NCBI GenBank assembly: GCA_027575765.1
Contig: JANBPT010000228.1
Coordinates: 1 to 52,783 of the forward strand
From: Tieghemiomyces parasiticus
Lineage: Eukaryota > Kickxellomycota > Dimargaritomycetes > Dimargaritales > Dimargaritaceae
Length of the DNA: 52,783 bases
Direction of reading: 5' to 3'
The translations under genes were made by a program, and so were the position numbers. A model generated the notes under the pieces. That model did no database searches. It saw nothing but the letters and a program-made list of their open reading frames with translations, and was not told the origin of the DNA. Positions 44,224-52,783 of this stretch are shown in pieces; within the stretch, counting starts at the first letter, position 1; every line of letters begins with the position of its first letter.

Positions 44224-46066
44224 TTAGGATACGAGCCACAAAGTAATGGTACGATCCTTGGATCCGGCGGCAACACAGCGGCTCAGGTCCGGCCCGAAAG
44301 CGTCGAAACCGACTTCTACCTCGTTTACTGGATCGGATGGGTTCGACTTCGAAAGGTTCGGCACCGCTAGAGCGTGGACGAGTTGCCGGTGGCCCACGAG
44401 CACGGCCTGAAGCGAGAGGTCGTCGACATCAAAGAGGCGGACCTGGGCGTCCCATCCGGCGGTAACTACGAAGCGTCCAGCCTCCAACGGGGCCACAGCA
44501 GCTATTCCTGGATTGGGCAGGGGAGTACTGTAGGTGACTCGTTCGCCAAGGGCTGTACCAAAGGAGTCGGTCCGGAGGTCGATAACCGCTAGACGGTTGT
44601 CCGCCGACCCGATGTAGGCGGCCTGGCATAACGCGTCAGTCGCCATGCAAATAACTGCAAAAAAAAAAATGAGGCAGAAAAACGTAGATATGGATTATAT
44701 ATCATTCACCAAGTGTCCCGGGGAGGTTAGTACGCGCCAGGTACTACGGTTGAACGGCGCGCCCGGCAGGGCCGGGCTCTGATGTAGTGAGCTTTAGGTC
44801 CGGTGCTGCAAAGCTGGAAAGAATGCACTTACTGGGTTCTTTAAATGCCGGTATAGACCATACGCGGGTGGTGGTGGCGCCATCTGATTGCCACAAGACA
44901 ATGTAACCGCCTTCATGACCGGTCAGAAGTTGGACGGGCGAACCCTCCAAATGCGATTGACCGCCAGGTGACTGCGGAAGCGTGACGAACTGGATACTCA
45001 TACACAGGCCTAAATGAAGCACGGCGTTGAATCGGAGTGGAAAGCTGTACAGATTAGACGATAATTCGGGTGCAGTGTCGTCGCTACCCTCTTACCGCAT
45101 AAGTATATTCAGCTTACCCAAGTCGGCGTCGGTAGTCAAGTCAAAACTCGACGCTGGATACCCGCCGAATTTGAATGTCCGCACGTTGATCTGGCCGATG
45201 AAGAGTTGCAGGTTCATTGTATTGGCGGTTTTAGAGCGGAGTGGGCGGAGCGCTGGGCGTCAGTTCAGCTAGGCTTAACCGCCCACCGGGCTCGATTTAC
45301 ACCGTAGAAGGCGTAGGTAAGAACTGTGGAAACTAACCTTATGTGTCGAGCTGTCGGCCAGGGCGGCGATCTGGTAGCTGGAACAATCTGATTAAGGAGG
45401 CACATCATGACACTTTGTTAGCACGCCTTATGCAAGCCCTAGGCAACGCATCTGCTCCTCCCCGCCACTTGACATCAAATAGCCTGCCTACCTGGCATGG
45501 TTCGCACCGCGATCTGGCAGAAATTAAGACCATCCGCAGGATAACTGGCCTGCAGGGTGAGCGTGGCGACGCAAGGTGCGTAGGGTGATGGCCGGTCTGT
45601 GGCCAGGGTCCACAACTTATAGCAGTGGTCGCGGCCCTGGCTGATGACTGTCCGGTCGCCAGCTAAGGCATGTAGACTGAGAACGGGCGCCTGATGGCAG
45701 GCCCGTTTGAGCACGGGGCGTTTTGCGAGGAGGTCCCAGACTACAATGTGCCCGTCTTCGTCACTACGTGGGCGAATACAAGTAGAGAGGTTGGGCGGCG
45801 GCGTAGGTAGGTGTTTGGATCAGTAGCTTAGTATCATGGTGCGCATGGGCTTGGTAACCTCGCTCCTGCCCACTTATTACCGCCCTCCTCCCAAAAAAAT
45901 AATACTGAACAACCACCGTTGAAAGGTAGCGGTCCAGCCGAACTCTCCGCCTGTTCACTTACCCGGACAAGAGACACCGACTGTCCGGAGTGAATGCCAA
46001 ACTACGTACCTCGGCAGGCTGCCCGCGGAAGGTGTAGTACGGCGTTGTATGGATAGCCGGGCTCAT
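44224..46066 (-). CDS. ASA1: ASA1/GNB1L-type WD40 protein (6 exons)
   Basis: Exons on the minus strand: 45963-46066, 45492-45763, 45338-45387, 45118-45190, 44833-45009, 44224-44654. All have GT/AG borders and join in frame to 1107 nt (368 aa). The start (MSPAIHTTPYYTFRGQPAEV) opens a WD40 repeat. Diagnostic blocks are SQGRDHCYKLWTL, GLNFCQIAV, GLCMSIQFV, LLTGHEGGYIVLW, VVTAGWDAQVRLFD and the terminal AGSKDRTITLWLVS. These are collinear with human GNB1L and fungal Asa1. In yeast, Asa1 belongs to the ASTRA/TTT-linked assembly of PIKK kinases with Tra1, Tel2, Tti1 and Rvb1/2. Introns are 104-199 nt; exon 3 is only 50 nt and is the least certain exon. It shares a short divergent promoter with the PPR-like gene. 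Confidence 0.86.
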
Positions 46067-46328
46067 GAGGGGGTGCGAGGGGAGTATAGCCGGGAAGGGT
46101 TAAAGGGGGACTCAACGCTACTTGCGTGGACGGCCGAATGCGAACCGGAGAACAAACTACAAGACGAAAACGTGGTGACGAAAAGCCTGGTAAACAAAAA
46201 AAATCAATAAAGGTCGCACAGCATTCCTCTTGTATATCACTACCACTATTGATTCAGAACTCTGTCCGAGTCAAACCATTCCCATCGAACTCCTGATTCG
46301 CTACCCACCCCTCGCCGTCATATGTGCC
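46067..46328. promoter_or_regulatory. Short divergent promoter (ASA1-like / PPR-like)
   Basis: Only 262 bp separate the two start codons, so both genes must be driven from this segment. It contains an A-rich tract (AAAAAAAATCAATAAA near 46195-46210) that could exclude nucleosomes. No canonical TATA is seen. Confidence 0.65.
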
Positions 46329-48410
46329 ATGCTGCGCTACCTGAGCCAGTGCCCAGTACAGGCTGTTCGCCGCTTGCCCTCGCGAACTCCAAACATTGGG
46401 CCCTTCCGAATGGCGCCTGTTACCCGACTCTTAACCGTCAACCGTCGGTTTCGTTGGTCTTCCTATCAACCTGTACAAGTGGTAGCTGCGCCAATACGGT
46501 ACTATTCTGATGCCGGCACTTCGGCTTTGGCTAACGACGCCGAGACGCGCTACGCCCGCTTCCATACCCTGGCCAGCACGGGAGAGGGGTCACCGGAGCT
46601 GTGGGAGCTCTACGTCGAGCTTCGCCCGGCGGCCACCGGTACGCTTGGCCTGCCGTTCGCAACGCTTCGCAATTTGTTGCCCTTCGCCATCCCCAACGAC
46701 CACCAGTTGGCTACCATGTCTAGCTTCGCCAATCAGGCCACGGTAGGGGTGGACAATGATCGTGGTGACGGTGACGCAGGGGAGCTAGATGCCCAGGTCG
46801 AGCTCGTGGCGGCCCTGGAGTGCCTAGCCACCGATCTCGCCGACGCTGCTAGTGCGGACACCAGTAGCCCCACTGAGGTGAACTCCCAGTACGGCCTGGT
46901 TCTTGAACGAATCCTAGGAAGCCTACTTCCCATTGGCCGCTTTGAAGCCGGTCTCAAATTCTTGGAACGCGCGGTGGCGGACAAACGTCCCATCACACCC
47001 ACAGCTGTACACTACACCATGTTTTCTCTTGTCATGGCCGGTGAGGTGGACGCCGCCCTGGCTATCCTGGCTGAGCTGCGGCCGACCATCCCGCACTTGC
47101 GCGCCGACACCTACGAGATCCTTCAGCACGGACTGATCTACACCCTACCCGAAGAACACACGGAAACCAATAAGGAACTGGACGCCAGACCCGACCGCGC
47201 CCACCAGCTGGTCACACTCCTCGAGGCCCGGGACCGGGACGGGTTCCCTACGAGCCAGGCTGAGTTCGACGCCGTTTTGTCCAACCTGATTAACCGCCAG
47301 CCCGTCGGGGAGTCCGAAATGCAGTTTTGCGATATTACGCCGATGACCGATAGTCATGCCGCCACTGCGCTGCCCAGTGGGGCCAAAGTCACCACAGCGA
47401 CGACGACAGAAAATCGACGGTCAAAGTCACAGCTATCTACAACACCGGAAGGTGAAAGCAACGAGAAAACCCCGGACCCGGCCGGGGACTACTATACAGC
47501 GATCGCATTCTACCAACGCGTACGCCACCGGCCGGCTTGGCGACCGGGTGCCACCGCGCACGCGCTCCTGGCACGGGCCTTCGCCGCGAACGAAAATCTC
47601 AAGGAAGCCTGGCCGCACTTCCAGGCCTATATTAAATCCGCCGGCCGGTCCGGGGTCAATCCCACGGTGGTCCGGGCGGTCATTGACGTAACGGTGACCA
47701 TGGAGGGTCAAACGCAGCTTAACGAGCTTTTCCAGCAGCTCTGCACGGGCCAGATCCGTCTCCACCCGTCCGATCCGGATCTGTTTACCGCTCTGTTCCG
47801 AGCGTTCGCCCAGGGCTCCCAGACCGGACTGCAATTCAAACGGCTCTGGACGGCCGTGGCCACCCAAGCCACCTCAACAGGGTCCGTACCGACCCGACCC
47901 CCGCTCGGTCGGTTGACGGTCCCACCGCTGCGCAACGAACACGTGTACGAGATGATGATGTTCTGCGGCCGCACGGGTGACCGGATGTTTCTGGACCAGG
48001 CCCTCGTCCAGGCCGACCACGGCGGGGTTCCACTCTGTCAGGCGCTCAGCAACCAACTGATACAGACGCTGTGTCAGCTCAAACAGGTTGAAAGTGCCCT
48101 CAACCTCGTCCAGGTACAGATGCCCGCTCGCGGGTTCGCTCACCATGTCATGTCCCTACGCGCCCTCCACGGTTTACTTTCCTCGGAGAATCTTCCCCGG
48201 ACCCAAGAACGCTTCCTGGCCTGGGTGGCCGAGCATTACCCTGAGTGGGTCGGTTGGATGGATGAAGACACGTTCCTAGCTACTCCCGAGGAGACCAAGA
48301 TATTGAAGGAGATGGCCCGCCGTGCCGAGCAAGTCCTAGGTCATGTGGGCAATAAGGAGTTCGGGTCGCATATTCCCCGGCCACCAAAATCCTTGGACCA
48401 ACCATCCTAG
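46329..48410 (+). CDS. Mitochondrial PPR-like protein
   Basis: Single exon; 693 aa from the ATG at 46329. The frame opens upstream at 46230 only through a non-ATG codon. The N-terminus (MLRYLSQCPVQAVRRLPSR, then repeated R/S/T without acidic residues to about 60) is a typical mitochondrial presequence. Helix-turn-helix repeats of pentatricopeptide style occur near 200-270 (TAVHYTMFSLVMAGEVDAAL), 392-437 (TAHALLARAFAANENLKEAW) and 538-598 (LSNQLIQTLCQLKQVESALN). A hydrophilic insertion with K/S/T-rich sequence lies at about 345-385. PPR proteins bind organellar RNA for processing, stability or translation; the target here is unknown. It ends 177 bp from the convergent SET/MYND gene. Confidence 0.72.
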   Translation: MLRYLSQCPVQAVRRLPSRTPNIGPFRMAPVTRLLTVNRRFRWSSYQPVQVVAAPIRYYSDAGTSALANDAETRYARFHTLASTGEGSPELWELYVELRPAATGTLGLPFATLRNLLPFAIPNDHQLATMSSFANQATVGVDNDRGDGDAGELDAQVELVAALECLATDLADAASADTSSPTEVNSQYGLVLERILGSLLPIGRFEAGLKFLERAVADKRPITPTAVHYTMFSLVMAGEVDAALAILAELRPTIPHLRADTYEILQHGLIYTLPEEHTETNKELDARPDRAHQLVTLLEARDRDGFPTSQAEFDAVLSNLINRQPVGESEMQFCDITPMTDSHAATALPSGAKVTTATTTENRRSKSQLSTTPEGESNEKTPDPAGDYYTAIAFYQRVRHRPAWRPGATAHALLARAFAANENLKEAWPHFQAYIKSAGRSGVNPTVVRAVIDVTVTMEGQTQLNELFQQLCTGQIRLHPSDPDLFTALFRAFAQGSQTGLQFKRLWTAVATQATSTGSVPTRPPLGRLTVPPLRNEHVYEMMMFCGRTGDRMFLDQALVQADHGGVPLCQALSNQLIQTLCQLKQVESALNLVQVQMPARGFAHHVMSLRALHGLLSSENLPRTQERFLAWVAEHYPEWVGWMDEDTFLATPEETKILKEMARRAEQVLGHVGNKEFGSHIPRPPKSLDQPS

Positions 48411-48587
48411 ATGACATGGAAAAAGGGAAACGCACAATTGGTAAAAAAAATTACTATTAATTTGGGGGATGTAAGGGTACTTGTAAAACTCGGTCCAGCT
48501 TATCAATTTAATATACTATGGTACATCGCAAAGCAAAACGATATAATTAAATGAACAATGCTACTAGCGCGAGTTACCTGCCCTAAC

Positions 48588-49966
48588 CTAGCTGGACAGC
48601 ACATTCTGGCTCTCCGCAATACACCGCATGCAACGGCAGTGGAAATGGTAACTGGCGAGTAACCGTTCCTGGCGCTCGTCAACCGACTCATCGGGATCGT
48701 TACCGTAATAGATACACAGTTCCTCTCCGGCCACAATGGGACGCGCCGTAACGTATTCGAAGTAAGGGCCGCTGGTAACTTTTAGGACATTGAACGCGCA
48801 CGCGTGGTTGAAAAAACAGGCCTTGGGGAATACGCCGTAGCCAACGAGCTCAGTGGCAGTGGCGTCCCAGTATCCGAAGGCGTTGGCCCGTTCGCGATAT
48901 AAAATGTGATCGAAGAGCGCACGGGGGAGGCTTTCCTTCGTTAGGAACGCCTGCCCACCGTCGCCACTCGGCGCGGATAGCACGATTTGTAGTACGGTAA
49001 AGAGGTAGTCGTCAACCCGACGCTGGGCGTAGAGCTCAGCCAACGCGGGAACTCGAAGGGCCGTGGACCCCGTGAGGGCGGCGGTGGCGGCGTAGATACC
49101 CGCACAGGTCTGCATCAGCTCATAGTCCGACCAGCTAGGGTCATCAAGTGCGAGTGGGTCGGCAAAACTAACTTCCGACGGTAACCCGGATCCACTGGCA
49201 ACTGTCATGGTCAGCAGCGCGGGTAGCGGCTCCGCTGCGACGATGAGGCTTGCCGGGTGCGCTGCGAGCCGATGGCGTTCCACTAGACAGCGGGTGATGA
49301 ACCGCAGATGATCGAGGTGGGACTTGGCAAGTTCCACCGGAAGCTCGACCGCTGTCTCGGATTTGTTTCCCATTGGCTTCCGGCGCTGGGCCGGTTGCCG
49401 GCGGACGCGGGGCCATACTTCACGTAATCGTTGCCACAACGGACAGCAACGGTTGTGAACCTCGGCGTCGGATACCTGGCAAGTGGTGTCGCAGTAGTAG
49501 ACGTACTGGCAGGCGTCGCAGCGTAAAGTTAATTTCAGTCCAGTTCGGAAGCACACGGCGCAGCAGTTCTATTTTGTTATGGGATTGAAAAGTGGATCGA
49601 TGGGCCCCGCCCCCCAAGAAAAAAGGGGGAGGAGAGAATAGAAGAGCCGTCCGTAATTTGTTTATGGGTTAGCGATTGTGTTACCCTGGCGAGCTACCGG
49701 GAGAGGAAGGATGGGGACTGGGAGCGGCTTGGTATGAGGGCTTCCTACTCCTTTCGGCGGCCACTTACCTTGAGCCAGTCGAACGCCACAACGTTAGCAA
49801 ACGCCCGGCTGCGCAGGATCACTGTACCTGCGGGAATAGACCGTAGGGCCATCACACCACGGCCACGGTCCTCCCAGCGTACGATAGCAGTACTCGGACC
49901 CTCCCGCTGCAGCTCTTCAACTGTCGGGAGGCTGATAGTGAGTGTGCCGTGGATGGCGACGGTCAT
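48588..49966 (-). CDS. SET and MYND domain protein (SMYD/Set6-type methyltransferase, 2 exons)
   Basis: Exon 1 is 49769-49966 (66 codons) and exon 2 is 48588-49568 (326 codons plus stop); 392 aa. The 200-nt intron has GTAAGT/ATAG ends and phase 0. The split SET domain starts at about 28-60 (RWEDRGRGVMALRSIPAGTV). A MYND zinc finger interrupts it with C69, C72, C83, C86, C92, C96, H104 and C108. The catalytic half resumes near the end with FFNHACAFN, IVAGEELCIYYG and the post-SET-like HFHCRCMRC. This is the SMYD layout of lysine methyltransferases. The usual NHSC is NHAC here, so the conserved serine is replaced by alanine. Targets are unknown. Confidence 0.89.
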
Positions 49967-50010
49967 GGTGAAGGAAACAGAACGGGCCGGATGGGGAGGA
50001 TGCGAAGGAC

Positions 50011-50022
50011 AGAGAGAGAGAG
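50011..50022 (+). repeat. (AG)6 microsatellite
   Basis: Six AG units in the 5' leader region of the SET/MYND gene (CT repeat on its coding strand). Confidence 0.8.
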
Positions 50023-50782
50023 TTTTTGTCGGAAGTAAAGAACCCTACCTCGCGTCAAGCCGATGTGCTCTTAGATTACTTTAGCTTTTATTTAAAAAAA
50101 AAGCCAACCAACGGGCGAGCGGTACCTCTCTATCCTCCCGCTCTCGCAGTTTACAATGGACGGAAGCGTGCTTCTTCAGCCACAGCATGGAATGCAAGTT
50201 TTTTTTTTACCCCTTCATGCACGTGGTGCTTGAACTGAACTTAACGCCGGCCAATTGACTAAAAATGGCACCCAAACGCCGATTTAGCACGGGGCACAAC
50301 CGGTTCTGTCCAATTCCACTTATTTCACCCGCCCGTTTTGCCAAATTTGTTAGTCCCACGGAGCGTAAAAGGGAAAAGTTGGCCCACTCTAATAGTCCCA
50401 ACGAAACGATTTTTTTGTAAAAAAAAAACACATAGAAACCGGGGGGGAATCGGGGGGAAAAAATGAACGATCCAGCGGGCCATAGTTGAGCTTTAGAAAC
50501 CCTTCACTGCAGGGACCTTACAGTGAGAGAATGTAGCGTGGAATGGTAACGGTACGGTACCTACAACCTAAATTCTAGGTGGGTAAAGGTCTACCACAGA
50601 CGCGATAAGACCTAGTCGCGAGATCAATGTACGTTACGGCGTGGCTAGAGTGCGCCCCGAACGCGGATTCGGAATCCGAGTCCACACACAGTCAGCGATA
50701 GCAAACGGTAATTAGGCGAAGCGGCCAGAGCCTTTGTATACGATATCGTCGTGGGGCAACCTAGTCATGGAGCCCTTTCGCC

Positions 50783-50832
50783 AAAAAAAATAAAAAAAAA
50801 TAAAAGAAGGAGGAGGAAATCAAAAAAAATAA
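50783..50832 (+). repeat. A-rich low-complexity tract
   Basis: Fifty bases made almost only of A with isolated T and G, including A8-T-A9-T patterns. It could be a nucleosome-depleted element or a decayed poly(A) insertion; no flanking duplication was recognised. Confidence 0.7.
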
Positions 50833-51424
50833 ATAGCAAAGGCCCACACTAACACGCATCTAGGACAGGAAGCGACTATGACAAGATGAGACAGATACAG
50901 GGTTGTTTCGGAAGCACGGACCGGAACTAAAAAAGGAAAAATGGCTTGTGGATTGGTTGCACCGCGACAGTTGGCGATAGGAATAGGTGCACCTTCCTCC
51001 TCCTTTCGCCGTCTCCTAAGTGAGAGCGGCGGGCAAGTGGTGGCGGGTTTACATGTGAAGAAACAAGCGATGGAGCGCCGACGGGTCAAGTTGTATCATC
51101 CAAGATATAAACAGCGACCGGCCACTCCACCCCCACCCCGGGCCCTTCCCACTTTCCCTCCACCCCGCCTTTTACAGGGTTAACTGCATTTATGTTGTAG
51201 CACCCAAACGTCATGTAAAGCGGATTGTACGTTCCGCTGGCCTAAGCCAGAACTGCCCCCCCCCATTTCTATATTCTCCTCCGTACTGTCGACGATTTAT
51301 GTATCCACATTCCACAGGTCCATTCTGCCGATCCGCCTGCTCTACCTATTAATCACCAGAACCGCTTTACTGTGCGATATTTTTCTTTTTTAAAAAAATC
51401 AAGTGTTGTTATTATCTGCGCGTC

Positions 51425-51853
51425 ATGAACCTTTCAATGTGGACACTTGCTCTCATGAGCTACTTTCTCGCGCTCTCCACGTCAAGCTATGCCCAGCCAG
51501 TTTACCTCAGTCCCCGCCGCCACTACCGCGATAACGTCGAGCCACCACTTCCTAGCTACTTAGACCGCATCGGCCCTATCCTAAGCCAGGGCCTACGCAG
51601 TGTCACTCGAGTGGCGGTAGGCAGTGTGCGCGGAGCGGTCATGGGCGCTAAATTGGGCTACCAGAGTAGCAGCTATTCATCACCGGAACGCAAGCCCGGT
51701 GTAGAGGCCGATACAGCCCGAGCGGTGAAACACTGCCTTGGGGCGAGTACGCTGTGCGCGGTCGTAGGCGGAGCGGCTGGGATGGTAGAGCATTATATCC
51801 AGGACTATAATCCGCCACGCGAGATGTCTAATAGGCAGCGCTGGAAACGGTAG
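51425..51853 (+). CDS. Small secretory-pathway protein with glycine-zipper segments
   Basis: Single exon, 142 aa. A signal peptide or first membrane helix covers 1-23 (MNLSMWTLALMSYFLALSTS, then SYAQ). A linker with PRRHYRDN follows. At about 67-79 the sequence GSVRGAVMGAKLG has glycine every fourth residue, a perfect glycine zipper. A second small-residue helix (LGASTLCAVVGGAAGMVEHY) lies at about 105-124, followed by a basic tail (NRQRWKR). Two cysteines sit at 104 and 111 or close to it. Glycine zippers pack helices in membranes and in some pore-forming or envelope proteins. I do not recognise a family; it may be lineage-specific. The frame has coding-like third positions and a good ATG. 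Confidence 0.58.
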   Translation: MNLSMWTLALMSYFLALSTSSYAQPVYLSPRRHYRDNVEPPLPSYLDRIGPILSQGLRSVTRVAVGSVRGAVMGAKLGYQSSSYSSPERKPGVEADTARAVKHCLGASTLCAVVGGAAGMVEHYIQDYNPPREMSNRQRWKR

Positions 51854-52377
51854 AGTAATCGTCATCTGAAGCTTCTTCCAGTACAAGTAATAAACCATAA
51901 AAAGGTGTGTGGTGTTTTTTTTTTAAGTAAAAGGACAAATTTCAAATTAAACTTCAATGCTATACGTAGTAGGCTGACAATGTAATCTATAACTTAGGCC
52001 AGTGCGCTGGGTATTGATAAATCGCGACCAGAAATGCCGGCTTGCAATCGTTGTAGTGATAGAGTTGTCAAAGGAGGCCAGGGTTGCTGTAATTGCGAAA
52101 CGTTTTGGGTTGTCTGCACACATTAATGCCCTAGCCTCGCTTGCGCTACACAGCGAACAGTACATTTCGAAGGTCGACCGACTTTGTCCCTGAAAAATGT
52201 ACACACATTGGATGGCCAAGTCAATTTCCAAACGTATTTGCACTCCTTTAGGCCCGCCCCGCCCCCGCTTTCCTCCCCCGGTACCTGTTCATTGCATTAC
52301 TTACCCAACAGAAGACGTACTGCCTTCCCAGCCGCCACAACCCCTCACCTTCCCTCGCACCACATTCCGCCGATACC
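51854..52377. other. Intergenic between the glycine-zipper gene and DAD1
   Basis: Includes a T10 run near 51914 and, before 52378, a C/T-rich leader feeding the DAD1 start. No other gene is seen. Confidence 0.5.
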
Positions 52378-52783
52378 ATGTCTAGTGCCGAGAGCCAGCG
52401 GCTATTCGAGCGGGAACGCGACCATCTTGTCTATGAGATCTCACAGGTAAGCCGAATGGGACTTTAACTGCGCCCTGTCAGAACGCAGCCACTTCTTCAC
52501 CTCCTCCAGCTCCGCACGAGAAGGGCTGGTGTTGACCCCGGACTCTTCAGAATCCTCTCCCCCCCTCACAGAGCCGCACATTCGCATTTGTGGACGGCCT
52601 GCGATCCGTAAGACTAACGCCCTGACTATCCTGCGTATCGCCTTGGACCCACTGCCCTATTTCCACGGAACCACGCATGCCACGTACGGGGGGATCCCCG
52701 GAATGAATAGAACATGAACAAGCTGACAACCAACCTGGCCCTGCTCAACCGTAACCTCCAGGAGGTCAATGCGCTGGGTGGCA
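52378..52783 (+). CDS. DAD1: DASH complex subunit Dad1, 5' part (runs off the right edge)
   Basis: Exon 1 is 52378-52446 (23 codons, MSSAESQRLFERERDHLVYE then ISQ) and ends at a GTAAGC donor. Exon 2 begins at 52711 after an AATAG acceptor and reads NMNKLTTNLALLNRNLQEVN before the window ends. FERERDHLVYEIS and LNRNLQEV match the Dad1 core (EIS...LNRSLE.V) in spacing and content. Dad1 is a ~80-100-residue coiled-coil subunit of the fungal DASH/Dam1 ring, which couples kinetochores to microtubule ends. The intron is 264 nt. The gene is incomplete; the conserved motif after NALG lies outside the window. Confidence 0.78.

Larger units (their letters stand above)
49967..51424. other. Intergenic with homopolymer-rich sequence
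   Basis: Upstream of the SET/MYND gene (minus) and of the small plus-strand gene at 51425. It contains (AG)6 at 50011-50022, A/T runs at 50094-50102 and 50196-50205, G7/G6 tracts at 50441-50457, and an A-rich block at 50783-50832. An 80-codon frame at 50941-51183 has no support. No gene is called. Confidence 0.5.

Noticed and set aside
50941..51183. 80-codon plus-strand frame before the glycine-zipper gene
   Set aside because: Proline/arginine-rich end from a C-rich leader, no domain and no conserved feature.
1..52783. CRISPR arrays, operons, phage or plasmid features
   Set aside because: No regularly spaced repeats or bacterial signals are present; introns and tRNA structure mark the DNA as eukaryotic nuclear.

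Overview
The window is nuclear DNA of a fungus. Spliceosomal introns interrupt about half of the genes. A DASH/Dad1 start and an Asa1-type protein are fungal signatures. Orthologues of WDR91 and MABP1/WDR62, which I know from animals and early-diverging fungi and not from most Dikarya, point to an early-diverging (zygomycete-grade) lineage. Coding DNA is GC-rich, introns are roughly 100-270 nt, and intergenic gaps are long (up to 5 kb). The order within zygomycete-grade fungi is my inference only.

Layout: a possible 5' end of a minus-strand gene at the left edge; two tandem minus-strand paralogues of a small secreted protein, the second broken by one missing base (1053-3053); a doubtful three-frame coding remnant (5091-5524); an ER-lumen TPR/J-domain co-chaperone of DNAJC3/p58IPK type (minus, 5951-7621); a 13-exon WDR91 homologue (plus, 9294-13008) convergent with an intronless UBC9 (minus, 13381-13857); an AT-rich island with tRNA-Leu(UAA) and tRNA-Ser(CGA); a lineage-specific protein with a PPPY motif (minus, 16906-17940); a gene-poor 5-kb gap; a mucin-like single-pass membrane protein (plus, 22966-23937); a two-exon ISOC1/2-type isochorismatase-fold hydrolase (minus, 24600-25392); a four-exon MABP1/WDR62 homologue (plus, 27033-31373); an intronless 9.7-kb BEACH gene (plus, 33082-42810); a six-exon ASA1/GNB1L homologue (minus, 44224-46066) sharing a 262-bp divergent promoter with a mitochondrial PPR-like gene (plus, 46329-48410); a two-exon SET/MYND methyltransferase (minus, 48588-49966); a small glycine-zipper protein (plus, 51425-51853); and the start of DAD1 at the right edge.

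Functionally this is ordinary eukaryotic housekeeping without an operon-like system. A loose theme is beta-propeller scaffolds (WDR91, MABP1, BEACH, ASA1). Two of these, WDR91 and the BEACH protein, act in endosome/lysosome trafficking in other organisms. The least described parts are the secreted paralogue pair, the PPPY protein, the mucin-like receptor and the glycine-zipper protein. All exon coordinates were deduced by hand from splice signals, reading-frame continuity and similarity to known families; no search was run.
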